Positions 18,486 to 25,502 of a stretch of DNA of 56,603 bases are shown piece by piece. The notes beneath the pieces were generated by a model. That model was not told the origin of the DNA. It did not search any database and saw nothing but the letters and a program-made list of their open reading frames with translations. Each line of letters begins with the position of its first letter. Position 1 is the stretch's first letter. The translations under genes were made by a program, and so were the position numbers. Source of the stretch: Terriglobales bacterium (GTDB taxonomy: Bacteria > Acidobacteriota > Terriglobia > Terriglobales > Acidobacteriaceae); NCBI GenBank assembly GCA_035624455.1, contig DASPRM010000115.1, forward strand, positions 1 through 56,603. The letters run 5' to 3'.

Positions 18486-19795
18486 AGATCACCTCGCAGC
18501 ACGAGAGCGGGATCGTAATGCACCGCGCGACGGATGGCGAGGGCGCTTCCGGCACAAGTCACCAGCACCGCAATCGCAATCACCAGCGGAAGCAGCACAG
18601 GCTGCACGTTGATTCGCGAATCGAATACCCACCGTCCGATCTGATGCGCCAGCAACGAACCGAATCCGTAGCCAATAGCTCCCCCTGAGAGCGCAAGCAG
18701 ACCAGCCTCAGTAAAAAAGAGAGAAATGATGGCGCGGTTGCTGGCTCCCAGTGCCTTCATGAGCCCAACTTCGGTGCGGCGCTCGAGGATGGCCGTTGCC
18801 ATCGCCGCAGAGACAGCCAGGCCAGATGCCAGCAGCGCGGCCAGGGCCATCAGCAGCATGAGGCCTTGAATTCGCGACAGCACTCGCCCTTCGTTCTGCG
18901 CGACCTGGCGAATCTGCTCTGCACGGGAGTGAGGAATTGCTTCCTGCAGCTGGAATGCAATGGAAGTGGCATAAGGAGAGCAATACCAACGGTCGCGCAG
19001 CTCCGGCGACATGGTCTTGGGATCCCGGCGCGCGAAATCGTCCTCCGGTTTAGTGATCGCGCTGACGTACACCTGGCCGACCGCACCAGGCTGATGAAGG
19101 ATGTCTTGCGCCAGCGCGAGTGGGGCGACGATGGCGCCATCTTCGTCGCCGCCGCTAGAGAGGATCCCGCTGACGTTAAGCTGGCGATCAGCAATTTGAA
19201 TGTTGCCGCCGGCTTTCAGGCTGAGTTGATGTGCGAGGGTTTCGCCGAGAAGAACCTCAGCCGCGTGAGACAGGCGATTCCGCCTGTCCCCAGCTTCACG
19301 GTCAGACGGATTCGAGGGCGAATCCCCAGGCCATGATCCGGCAACCTTCCACCAGGGGTGCGTCATCTCTACCCCGGCGACGAAGTTATCCTTGCCAAAA
19401 GAGAGCTGCTTGCGGAAGTAAGTGCCGATCAGGCGAACTGAGCGCTGCTGCGGGCCCACCTTAACGTCGACCGGAAGCATCGGCGAAAAACCGACAATAT
19501 TGTTGCGCCAAAAGATGCCCTTGATCGCCGGCAGATCCGACTCGCGGAGAAATTCAGTTTCCCCAACCGGCTTGAGATCGACTCCGTTCACGTTTACAGC
19601 GAGCGTCTTGGTATCAGGATAGACGACCAGATTAGCGCCGTAGGCCCGAAGCTCGCGGCTGATTTTGTCGCCAACGTCAGTAGCGATGGCGATCATCGCC
19701 GTGGCGACGGCGATCCCGAGGCTCACTGCCGCTCCAGCCAGCAGCTTCCTGCGCCGCTGGCGGCGAAAGGATTCGTAAACGAGGCGAACAAACAT
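18482..19795 (-). CDS. FtsX/MacB-type ABC transporter permease, first of pair
   Basis: About 437 residues from the ATG at 19795 (MFVRLVYESFRRQRRRKLL); a TTG two codons earlier is also open. One N-terminal helix (LAGAAVSLGIAVATAMIAIA), a periplasmic domain containing LRAYGANLVVYPDT, and three C-terminal helices. It shares a common layout and the AYGANLVV/NYGANVIV motif with the next gene, so the two are paralogous. It overlaps the next gene by 4 nt. A 149-nt gap holding family A repeats separates it from FTR1, so a second promoter is possible. Confidence 0.9.
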   Translation of the reverse strand: MFVRLVYESFRRQRRRKLLAGAAVSLGIAVATAMIAIATDVGDKISRELRAYGANLVVYPDTKTLAVNVNGVDLKPVGETEFLRESDLPAIKGIFWRNNIVGFSPMLPVDVKVGPQQRSVRLIGTYFRKQLSFGKDNFVAGVEMTHPWWKVAGSWPGDSPSNPSDREAGDRRNRLSHAAEVLLGETLAHQLSLKAGGNIQIADRQLNVSGILSSGGDEDGAIVAPLALAQDILHQPGAVGQVYVSAITKPEDDFARRDPKTMSPELRDRWYCSPYATSIAFQLQEAIPHSRAEQIRQVAQNEGRVLSRIQGLMLLMALAALLASGLAVSAAMATAILERRTEVGLMKALGASNRAIISLFFTEAGLLALSGGAIGYGFGSLLAHQIGRWVFDSRINVQPVLLPLVIAIAVLVTCAGSALAIRRAVHYDPALVLRGDL

Positions 19796-19834
19796 AAGCA
19801 ATCACTAGTCAGCACCCAATCTCAAGTGTGAAAG

Positions 19835-19940
19835 TCAGATCGGGCGAAGCAAGTTAGAAATCAGATCGGCTGAAGTTAGAAATAAAACCCATAACGACGG
19901 ATGCCCAATTCGTGCTTCACCCGATCGTACTTCGTACTTA
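19835..19940. repeat. Intergenic repeat family A, three copies
   Basis: AGATCGGGCGAAGCAAGTTA and CAGATCGGCTGAAGTTAGAA are direct copies (19837-19881). A third, in inverted orientation (CTTCACCCGATCGTACTTC, 19915-19933), lies just before the FTR1 stop codon. The gap is thus nearly filled with this family. Confidence 0.6.
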
Positions 19941-19944
19941 AATC

Positions 19945-21195
19945 TCAGCGCTTGAACCAGTGTGCTCCCGCGCTGAACGCGGCTTCCTGAATAACCAGGT
20001 CTCCGTTTTGTTGGGCGGCATCGAGCGGGATGGGGTTGCAGCCGCCTGGCTTCCCCACGGATTGCAGATTGACAGGCGCCGCGCAGTTCTTACAGATCAC
20101 GCCATTGTCGCCGCGGTAGAAACCAGCGGGACCACAAATTGTGCAAGCATCAAACACGGCAGCAAATTTGCCGTCGGGCTTCTGCATGATCCAAAAACGC
20201 ACTTCGGTGCCGTTGATTTGTGCTGAGTAGCGGTGCAGATCGCCGTCGCCGACATCCTTCACTGGAATTCGCACTTCGCCGTTCGTGAATACAACCGGCG
20301 TTGCGGGCGAAAGGGAAGTAGTGCTCTTGGCATAGATGAACTCGGCGGTTACCAGCAGGATGAACAGGAACGAGGTGACGTAGACCGCACCCATCCATAA
20401 GCGCTCGCGCCGAAAGCCTAGCTCCGCCTTGCGACGCTCCGCATTCGAGGCGGTGATCGGAGATGTCGTCTGGCGCCGGCGATATTCAAACAGCACCATC
20501 ATTGCCGCCAACACGAGAATTGTGACAAAGAAAAAGACATCGTTGCGCACAATGGGACCAACCAGGGCCATCTCCTGGCGGGAAGAGGGAAGCACGCCGT
20601 TTTCAGAAAGTTCATGCAGGCCGGAAATCAAAAGCTGAAATGCGACAAAAAATAGAATGACCGTGGTCACACGGAAGAATTTGCGCAGATCGATGCGTAC
20701 GCTGCCCTTGACGAATGTGACACCAAAGAGCACAGCCAGCGACACCCCGATGAGGGTACCCAGCAAGCTCTGCAGGTCCGAAGAATTCAGGGAGACGGCC
20801 GAGAGAATGAGCACGGTCTCTACTCCCTCGCGCAATACCATCAGGAAAACAAAGGCAAAGAGGCCGACTTTAGAGCCGGTCGAGGCGAGCGACCCGACGC
20901 GAGCCTCGATTTCACCCTTTAGGCGCGAGGCTGTGCGCATCATAAAGATGATCATGGTGACAACAAAGACCGCGGCCACCAGCATGATCCAGCCTTCAAA
21001 GATGTCCTGGTTGAGTCGGAGGCGGGAGAGCACGACTGCTACCGTGAGGCTGCCCACAAAGGCCGCAGCGAGCGCCGAGTAGACGAAGCGCTTGAGGTCG
21101 GGGCGACCGATCTTGCTGAGATAGGCGAGAACGATCCCTACAATCAGGGCCGCCTCAACACCCTCACGCAGGGTAACGACTAGGGCCTGGAGCAT
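19945..21195 (-). CDS. FTR1-family iron permease fused to a DUF2318 domain
   Basis: 416 residues. The first 270 are an FTR1/EfeU-type high-affinity iron permease with seven membrane helices and the two iron-binding REGVE motifs (LREGVEAALIVG near residue 8-19, LREGVETVLILS near 121-132). The rest is a DUF2318 domain outside the membrane: an anchor helix (VTSFLFILLVTAEFIYA), strands and a Cys cluster CTICGPAGFYRGDNG-VICKNC and GGCNP. DUF2318 with FtsX permeases and an ATPase is the composition of the P19/FetM iron systems. No P19/EfeO-type iron-carrier gene is next to it. First gene of the iron operon, GAGGA 10 nt before the ATG, with an iron-box-like palindrome 59 nt upstream. Confidence 0.95.
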   Translation of the reverse strand: MLQALVVTLREGVEAALIVGIVLAYLSKIGRPDLKRFVYSALAAAFVGSLTVAVVLSRLRLNQDIFEGWIMLVAAVFVVTMIIFMMRTASRLKGEIEARVGSLASTGSKVGLFAFVFLMVLREGVETVLILSAVSLNSSDLQSLLGTLIGVSLAVLFGVTFVKGSVRIDLRKFFRVTTVILFFVAFQLLISGLHELSENGVLPSSRQEMALVGPIVRNDVFFFVTILVLAAMMVLFEYRRRQTTSPITASNAERRKAELGFRRERLWMGAVYVTSFLFILLVTAEFIYAKSTTSLSPATPVVFTNGEVRIPVKDVGDGDLHRYSAQINGTEVRFWIMQKPDGKFAAVFDACTICGPAGFYRGDNGVICKNCAAPVNLQSVGKPGGCNPIPLDAAQQNGDLVIQEAAFSAGAHWFKR

Positions 21196-21253
21196 GAACT
21201 GTGATCCTCAAGTAATAACGGGGATTAACGGTTCAAGAGCGAGCTGGACTTTT

Positions 21254-21276
21254 TTGAAAATGAATTTCAATTTCAA
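21254..21276. promoter_or_regulatory. Fur-box-like palindrome upstream of the iron operon
   Basis: TTGAAAATGAA followed by TTTCAATTTCAA is an almost perfect 23-bp inverted repeat. On the minus strand the 19-mer core fits the E. coli Fur box (GATAATGATAATCATTATC) at 14 of 19 positions. It lies 59 nt upstream of the FTR1 start, where a repressor would block transcription. The binder could be Fur or the DtxR domain encoded in the operon. Confidence 0.65.
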
Positions 21277-21390
21277 CTTAAGATGATACGCTCTGCGGGC
21301 GAAGCGGGTCAACGGCGAGTAAGAAGAGAGAGCTGGCGAAGTAGGAAGTCGGATCGCATGAACTAGAGTCGGTCGGGTTTGGCAAGAATG

Positions 21391-21470
21391 ACGATCGGGG
21401 GAAGTGTCGGTAGAAATGAAGGGGAAATCGAGCAAGAAGCAAATGCGAATGGTGATCGGGCGACGTGGCA
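21391..21470 (+). repeat. Intergenic repeat family A, two degenerate copies
   Basis: ACGATCGGGGGAAGTGTCGG (21391-21410) and GTGATCGGGCGACGTGGCAG (21452-21471) lie between the iron operon promoter and the NTF2-like pseudogene. Confidence 0.45.
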
Positions 21471-21482
21471 GCGAGGCTGAGA

Positions 21483-21904
21483 ATGAGTGCTATTGAGACG
21501 GTGTTGCGGTTTCTGGAGTTAATTAACGAGCACAATGTTGACCAGCTCTCGGCGATGATGACGGAAGACCACATCTTCATCGATTCGCTGGGACAGGCTG
21601 TTCGAGGCCGCGAGAAGATGCGGACGGCATGACGCGCTTATTACGCGCTTATTACGCGCTTTGCCCTGACTACTGGGTTTCTCACGAAAAGGTGTTTCAA
21701 CAGGAAAATTTAGTAGGTATTTTCGGAGCAGCGGGAGGAACGATTGCCGCGAACGGAAAGCTTCCACCGGAAAACCAATGGCGTATTCCAGCCGCCTGGT
21801 TTGCCGTGGTGGAACAGGACTTAGTAAAGGAATGGCGCGTCTATGCAGATAATAAGCCCGTACACGAAATCGTCGCCAAATCCAGGAGCTCGGCGGCACG
21901 TTGA
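21483..21904 (+). pseudogene. NTF2/SnoaL-like protein, broken
   Basis: The frame starts at ATG 21483 (MSAIETVLRFLELINEHN) and meets TGA at 21630-21632 where a Trp is expected (TA-W-RAYYAL). Just past it, GCGCTTATTAC is directly duplicated (21634-21644, 21645-21655), an 11-bp insertion that shifts the frame. Removing the duplicate and reading TGG restores REKMRTAWRAYYALCPDYW and then runs on in frame to 21904 as a normal NTF2-like (SnoaL, ketosteroid-isomerase-like) protein of about 135 residues. Two independent lesions argue for a true pseudogene, though the duplication could be an assembly artefact. GAGGC lies upstream of the ATG. Confidence 0.8.
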
Positions 21905-21939
21905 AAGATCGAAGGTCCGATAAGGTAAAAGGCACGCCT

Positions 21940-22244
21940 TCAGGGCTTGAGGTTCAGCACCGCTTTGCCGGTTTCGAAGTCGATGGGAACCGAGATGTGA
22001 TCGTGAACGATCAGCCAATGTGCCATTGATTTTCTGCACCCCGCTGGTTGCGCGTAACCAGAAATCCCATGGCTGACCATTCTTCAGCTTGCCGGTGAAC
22101 CTGGAGCGCATGGATGAACCCGATGTCGCCACTGCTCAGGATACGCATATCTCGGTACTCCATGTGGGCTTGCACAGAAGCGCACGATGCAATCAGCATC
22201 AATGTCAATACAAGAGCGTGTGCGGGGCTCATCCGCTTCTCCAA
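21940..22244 (-). pseudogene. Ketosteroid-isomerase-like protein (SnoaL/YybH), broken
   Basis: Pieces in three frames join into one C-terminal half of an NTF2-like protein: MEYRDMRILSSGDIGFIHALQ, then FTGKLKNGQPWDFWLRATSG-VQKING, then WLIVHDHISVPIDFETGKAV and a stop at 21940. Single-base insertions near 22095 and 22020 explain the two frame changes. The beginning is also missing: a signal-peptide-like segment (ALVLTLMLIASCASVQA) runs directly into the second half of the fold. It is convergent with the pseudogene at 21483-21904 of the same superfamily. Confidence 0.75.
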
Positions 22245-22284
22245 ACTGCTACGATTTCCAGGTAGTGCGCAGGCATACTACTGG

Positions 22285-22971
22285 TCAGATGAGCTTCAGA
22301 AATTTCTTCGCTTCTGCCAGCTGCGGATAGAGCTTCTCCTCTTCCTGAAACTGCTGCGAATGGACGCAGCGCCGGCTGCCGCGCAGTTTTACAGGATGCT
22401 TCAAGTGCAGCATTTCGTGATACACGATGTATTCCACGACATATCTGGGAATATCGACATGGTCAAAAACGCGGCTGACCACGATGGTATTGTGCGCAGG
22501 ATCGTAATGGCCAAGTGCGTTGCGGGAGTGATTCTGGCTCCAGGTCATTTGCGGACGGGCCAGCAACCCATAAAAGAAACGTGAATTCAAGTCCTCAAAA
22601 ATCGCCTCCAAGTCGTATACGTTCCCTAAAGCGCCCTCGATCTTCTTGCGGCCGCGCATGCCCCTCAGCAGATGAGCCTTTTCGGAAATCTCGTGACTGC
22701 CGATGTGTCGCCGATAGCGAACCGCGTGCGCATCCGCTATGGGCTTGCGGTAGATCTTGGCCAGAAGAATATGGGCGATGGCGTGGAGAACACTTTGCGG
22801 CGCACCTTCCAGCAAATCCGAAATTCTGACCAGCAGGACGCCGTCTCGTAGCCGGATAGTGTTGTTGATATTGGCAAAGGGAAAGAACTCGACCCGGATC
22901 TGGGGTATGGCAGCTCGAGGACGCAACTCCCGGTAGGCAGTCTCAAAGGTTTCCAGCAGGGCCGGCTTCAC
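22285..22971 (-). CDS. SprT-like zinc metalloprotease
   Basis: 228 residues with the gluzincin motif HEMLH near residue 188 (YIVYHEMLHLKHP) and a third ligand region HSQQFQEEE about 18 residues on, as in SprT/WLM-type proteases. The helix preceding it is long and amphipathic, and the first 100 residues form an unusual extra domain with a His-rich stretch (HAIAHILLAKIYRKPIADAHAV), perhaps a decayed second copy of the same fold. No signal peptide, so cytoplasmic. The GTG start overlaps the upstream stop by 4 nt (GTGA). In eukaryotes SprT-like Spartan cleaves DNA-protein crosslinks; uvrA is two transcription units away, but that is no proof of a repair role. Confidence 0.85.
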   Translation of the reverse strand: MKPALLETFETAYRELRPRAAIPQIRVEFFPFANINNTIRLRDGVLLVRISDLLEGAPQSVLHAIAHILLAKIYRKPIADAHAVRYRRHIGSHEISEKAHLLRGMRGRKKIEGALGNVYDLEAIFEDLNSRFFYGLLARPQMTWSQNHSRNALGHYDPAHNTIVVSRVFDHVDIPRYVVEYIVYHEMLHLKHPVKLRGSRRCVHSQQFQEEEKLYPQLAEAKKFLKLI

Positions 22972-23522
22972 CGCGCTTTTTCCTTTTCTTTTTCGCGCTT
23001 CTCTTTGGCTTTCATCAGCTCAGTCTGTTCCGCGAGTAGTTTGCGGGCATCCTCGACGCTGAGATTGACGGCTTCGATTGCGTCCTGCAGCGCGAAGCCG
23101 TACTCGCGAGCCGCGGAAGTCTCGTCCTTGGCAGTGGCTTCTTTGAAGGCACGCAGGCGGTTTTGAAATTCCGTTTCGCCCTCAACAACCAGCTTCAGAG
23201 GTTTTCGTAGATCGAGACGCCGGGAGTTGTAATCGTCGATGTTGTCGTCGAGCTCATCAATGAGGCTGCGGAAATCGTCCAGCAGGTCGTGAATCTTCTT
23301 GTTCTTCTCTTCCTCAGCGGGATCGGCACGAACATAATCGAGCTTGTCCAAGCGGACGCGGGCAAACTTGACGATCATGGGCAATCGTTGCAGGGGTTCC
23401 TGCGCCACCTCGCGCAGTTGATCGCTCTCTGCGTCAGTCAGTGCATCGCGGCGCTGTGCCATCGGTGGTAGGGCCGAGCTGAGAAGCAGACTCGCCGCCA
23501 GAATGGGCTTCGCGATTTTCAC
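22968..23522 (-). CDS. Exported coiled-coil protein, unknown function
   Basis: 184 residues. A signal peptide (PILAASLLLSSALPPMAQ) precedes an almost wholly helical, charged protein with two long coiled-coil stretches (EEEKNKKIHDLLDDFRSLID; LLAEQTELMKAKEKREKEKE). The Lys/Glu-rich tail is probably extended. The GTG start overlaps the stop of the upstream gene by 4 nt, and its own stop overlaps the SprT-like gene in the same way. Located in the periplasm by its signal; role unknown, possibly a partner of the similar protein encoded just before it. Confidence 0.75.
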   Translation of the reverse strand: MKIAKPILAASLLLSSALPPMAQRRDALTDAESDQLREVAQEPLQRLPMIVKFARVRLDKLDYVRADPAEEEKNKKIHDLLDDFRSLIDELDDNIDDYNSRRLDLRKPLKLVVEGETEFQNRLRAFKEATAKDETSAAREYGFALQDAIEAVNLSVEDARKLLAEQTELMKAKEKREKEKEKAR

Positions 23523-23956
23523 CTCGCCTCCTTGCCAAACATTCTTTCCAGTAGTTTGTTACGAGCCTGCTCCACCCGCTGGATAGCGGGCTCGATGGGA
23601 CTGCGGTCTTCCACACTGAGAGAACGCTTGATTTCTTGCATTTTCTCGGCTAGCTTGCGCAGAGAAATCTCAGTTTGCTTCAGCCGTTTTCCGGACTGTC
23701 GAGCTTCCTCGCTGGCCTTCTCCGCATAAGTTGCCGAATCGAAAAAATGGGCCTGGCCTTGGGCCACGTTGCCGGAAGTGTATTCCTGATCTGCGACCTC
23801 AAGAGCTTTCCTGGCCAGATCAGCATAAAGCTCGATCTGTTTAGTGCCGCCGGCAGCCTCTGCCCGAGCCTTCATCTCCTCCAGCGACTGCGCACTTGAT
23901 AGCCCCGCAACCGACAGGAGCAGCAGCAGAATGATGAAATGTGTTCTCGCGCTCAT
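23519..23956 (-). CDS. Exported helical protein, unknown function
   Basis: 145 residues from the ATG at 23956, which overlaps the stop of the TPR gene (ATGA). A signal peptide (THFIILLLLLSVAGLSSAQS) leads into a helical protein with a DLARKALEVADQEYTSGN hairpin that looks like a single TPR-like pair, then SATYAEKASEEARQSGKRLK. Same size class and composition as the next gene. It is the second gene of a four-gene operon with 4-nt overlaps throughout. Function unknown. Confidence 0.75.
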   Translation of the reverse strand: MSARTHFIILLLLLSVAGLSSAQSLEEMKARAEAAGGTKQIELYADLARKALEVADQEYTSGNVAQGQAHFFDSATYAEKASEEARQSGKRLKQTEISLRKLAEKMQEIKRSLSVEDRSPIEPAIQRVEQARNKLLERMFGKEAR

Positions 23957-25347
23957 CGCTTGTGCTCGATAGCAATCAGCCGGTGCTTGGCCTGCCACTC
24001 CTGATCGGGAAACTTGTCGCCGGCCACCTCGAGGAAGTGATGATAATTCTCGGCGGCGAGCTTGTAATTCCGCAGGTGATCGTAGGCGGTTGCCCGCAAG
24101 AAATAGGTACTCGCGATCTCCGGCAAGAGTTTGGCACGGGCATCAAGGGCTTGAAGGGTTAAGGGGTAATTCTGGTTCTGTGAAGCTACAAAGGCAAGCG
24201 CTCCGTAAATATCGCCCTGGTCGGGTTTGAGTTTGAGACTGCGAACGAATTGATCCTGCGCTTCAGGATAACGCTTGAGCTTGACCAGTGATTCACCCAG
24301 CAAGGCGCGCAACTCGGGATCCTGGGGGGATCTTTGCACGGCGGATTGTAAGTGACGCGCAGCTTCATCGTAGTTCTGCAAACGCGTATAGATAGCGGCG
24401 ATTTCCTTTTCCGCCGGGGGATCGCCAGGCGAAAGCTGTAGACCCTTCTCCAACTCCGGCAGACCTTCGCCAGCGCGATTCAGCAGAACCAACACTCTGC
24501 CGAGCTGGACGTGAGCGGTGGCGCTCTGTGGATTAAGCGCCAGGTATTTGCGCAGGCTGGCTTCGGCGACGTCGAGCTGCTGAGCCTTGATGGCGGCGTT
24601 GGCCACTCCGGCTACCGCCTCGGCAGAGTTTGGATCAAGATCCGCCGCCTGCTGGAATTCTTTCATTGCTCCGGCGTAGTCATTCTGCTGTTCGAGCAGC
24701 ACTCCAGCGGAAAGGTGTGGCTCTGGATCCTTGGGCTCGAGTTCGGCGGCACGTCGAAAAGCGGCCAGTGCTTCCTTGGGCTTGCTGGCTTTGAGCACCT
24801 GACCCAGCGAGAGCCAAGCGCGAGCGAGTCCCTTTTCCGGCTGCGAGCTGGGCTGCAGGGCAGTGGCGGCTCGCAAGTATTTTTCCGCTTCCGGATCTCC
24901 GGCTTTGGCCAGCATTAATCCCAGATTAAGGCTGGCCTCAAACAAGTCAGGCTTCGTGGTGACAGCTTTGCGGTACGACTCAATCGATTCCTTTTCCCGC
25001 CCAGTGGCATTCAGGAGAAAGCCCAGGTCAAACCAGGCGCGATAGTTGGAAGGATTGGTAGCTACCGCCTGATTGAGGAGTTTCTCGGCAGCCGGGAAGT
25101 CCTTATGGTCGAGCGCCTCTTCCGCCTGGCGAAGCTCAGGAGTGACAATGGGATCGTCAACGGCCTCGCGGTGTTTGCGGACCGTGGTGTGCGTCTGACT
25201 TGACTGAGCGAGTGAGCAAGCGGTAAACACGAGAAGAACGACGATCAGCGATATATGCTTTAACGCAATCCTGACCTCGCTGCACGGAGATGAGCCTGCC
25301 AGATTCTTGTGCCGCGAAATGCAGAGATGCTTCGCTTCGCTCAGCAT
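23953..25347 (-). CDS. TPR-repeat protein, exported
   Basis: 464 residues. After a short hydrophobic stretch (ISLIVVLLVFTACSLAQ) there are about ten TPR units (AWFDLGFLLNATGREKESIE; ARAWLSLGQVLKASKPKEAL; DPELRALLGESLVKLKRYPE). Such arrays bind partner proteins. The first 25 codons (MLSEAKHLCISRHKNLAG) are read from an interspersed repeat, so the ATG at 25347 is suspect; the true start may lie around 25270, where a GAGGTCAGG ribosome-site-like stretch precedes the signal peptide but only non-standard start codons are in frame. First gene of the four-gene operon that ends with the SprT-like protease. Confidence 0.85.
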   Translation of the reverse strand: MLSEAKHLCISRHKNLAGSSPCSEVRIALKHISLIVVLLVFTACSLAQSSQTHTTVRKHREAVDDPIVTPELRQAEEALDHKDFPAAEKLLNQAVATNPSNYRAWFDLGFLLNATGREKESIESYRKAVTTKPDLFEASLNLGLMLAKAGDPEAEKYLRAATALQPSSQPEKGLARAWLSLGQVLKASKPKEALAAFRRAAELEPKDPEPHLSAGVLLEQQNDYAGAMKEFQQAADLDPNSAEAVAGVANAAIKAQQLDVAEASLRKYLALNPQSATAHVQLGRVLVLLNRAGEGLPELEKGLQLSPGDPPAEKEIAAIYTRLQNYDEAARHLQSAVQRSPQDPELRALLGESLVKLKRYPEAQDQFVRSLKLKPDQGDIYGALAFVASQNQNYPLTLQALDARAKLLPEIASTYFLRATAYDHLRNYKLAAENYHHFLEVAGDKFPDQEWQAKHRLIAIEHKR

Positions 25348-25355
25348 GACCCGGA
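25326..25355. repeat. Interspersed repeat family C
   Basis: GATGCTTCGCTTCGCTCAGC and the following ATGACCC match a short repeat also seen near 4188 and, inverted, near 56217-56243. It overlaps the 5' end of the TPR frame. Confidence 0.5.
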
Positions 25356-25370
25356 AATTAACAGTCAGAA

Positions 25371-25492
25371 GCTATCTCATGAATCGGTTTTGATAGGCGC
25401 GGCTTCAGCCGCGCCTTCCAGAGCTGCATAAATCCTGAGCTCTAGCCCCTGGGAGGAACGGACGTTTATCCCTCGGCAAATTATGAGATAGC
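25371..25492. mobile_element. MITE-like element with 10-bp terminal inverted repeats
   Basis: GCTATCTCAT (25371-25380) and ATGAGATAGC (25483-25492) are perfect inverted repeats bounding 122 bp; the flanking few bases also pair partly. Inside sits GGCGCGGC-TTCA-GCCGCGCC, an 8-bp perfect hairpin (25396-25415). No coding capacity. It lies between the TPR gene and uvrA, 10 nt after the uvrA stop, and its hairpin may also end uvrA transcription. No target-site duplication was confirmed. Confidence 0.5.
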
Positions 25493-25502
25493 CTCTCCGC
25501 TT

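Noticed and set aside
21630-21632. In-frame TGA in the NTF2-like gene as a possible selenocysteine or Trp recoding site
   Set aside because: The position is a conserved Trp in the fold, an 11-bp duplication right after it breaks the frame anyway, and no hairpin with a short GG loop follows. It fits a nonsense mutation in a pseudogene.
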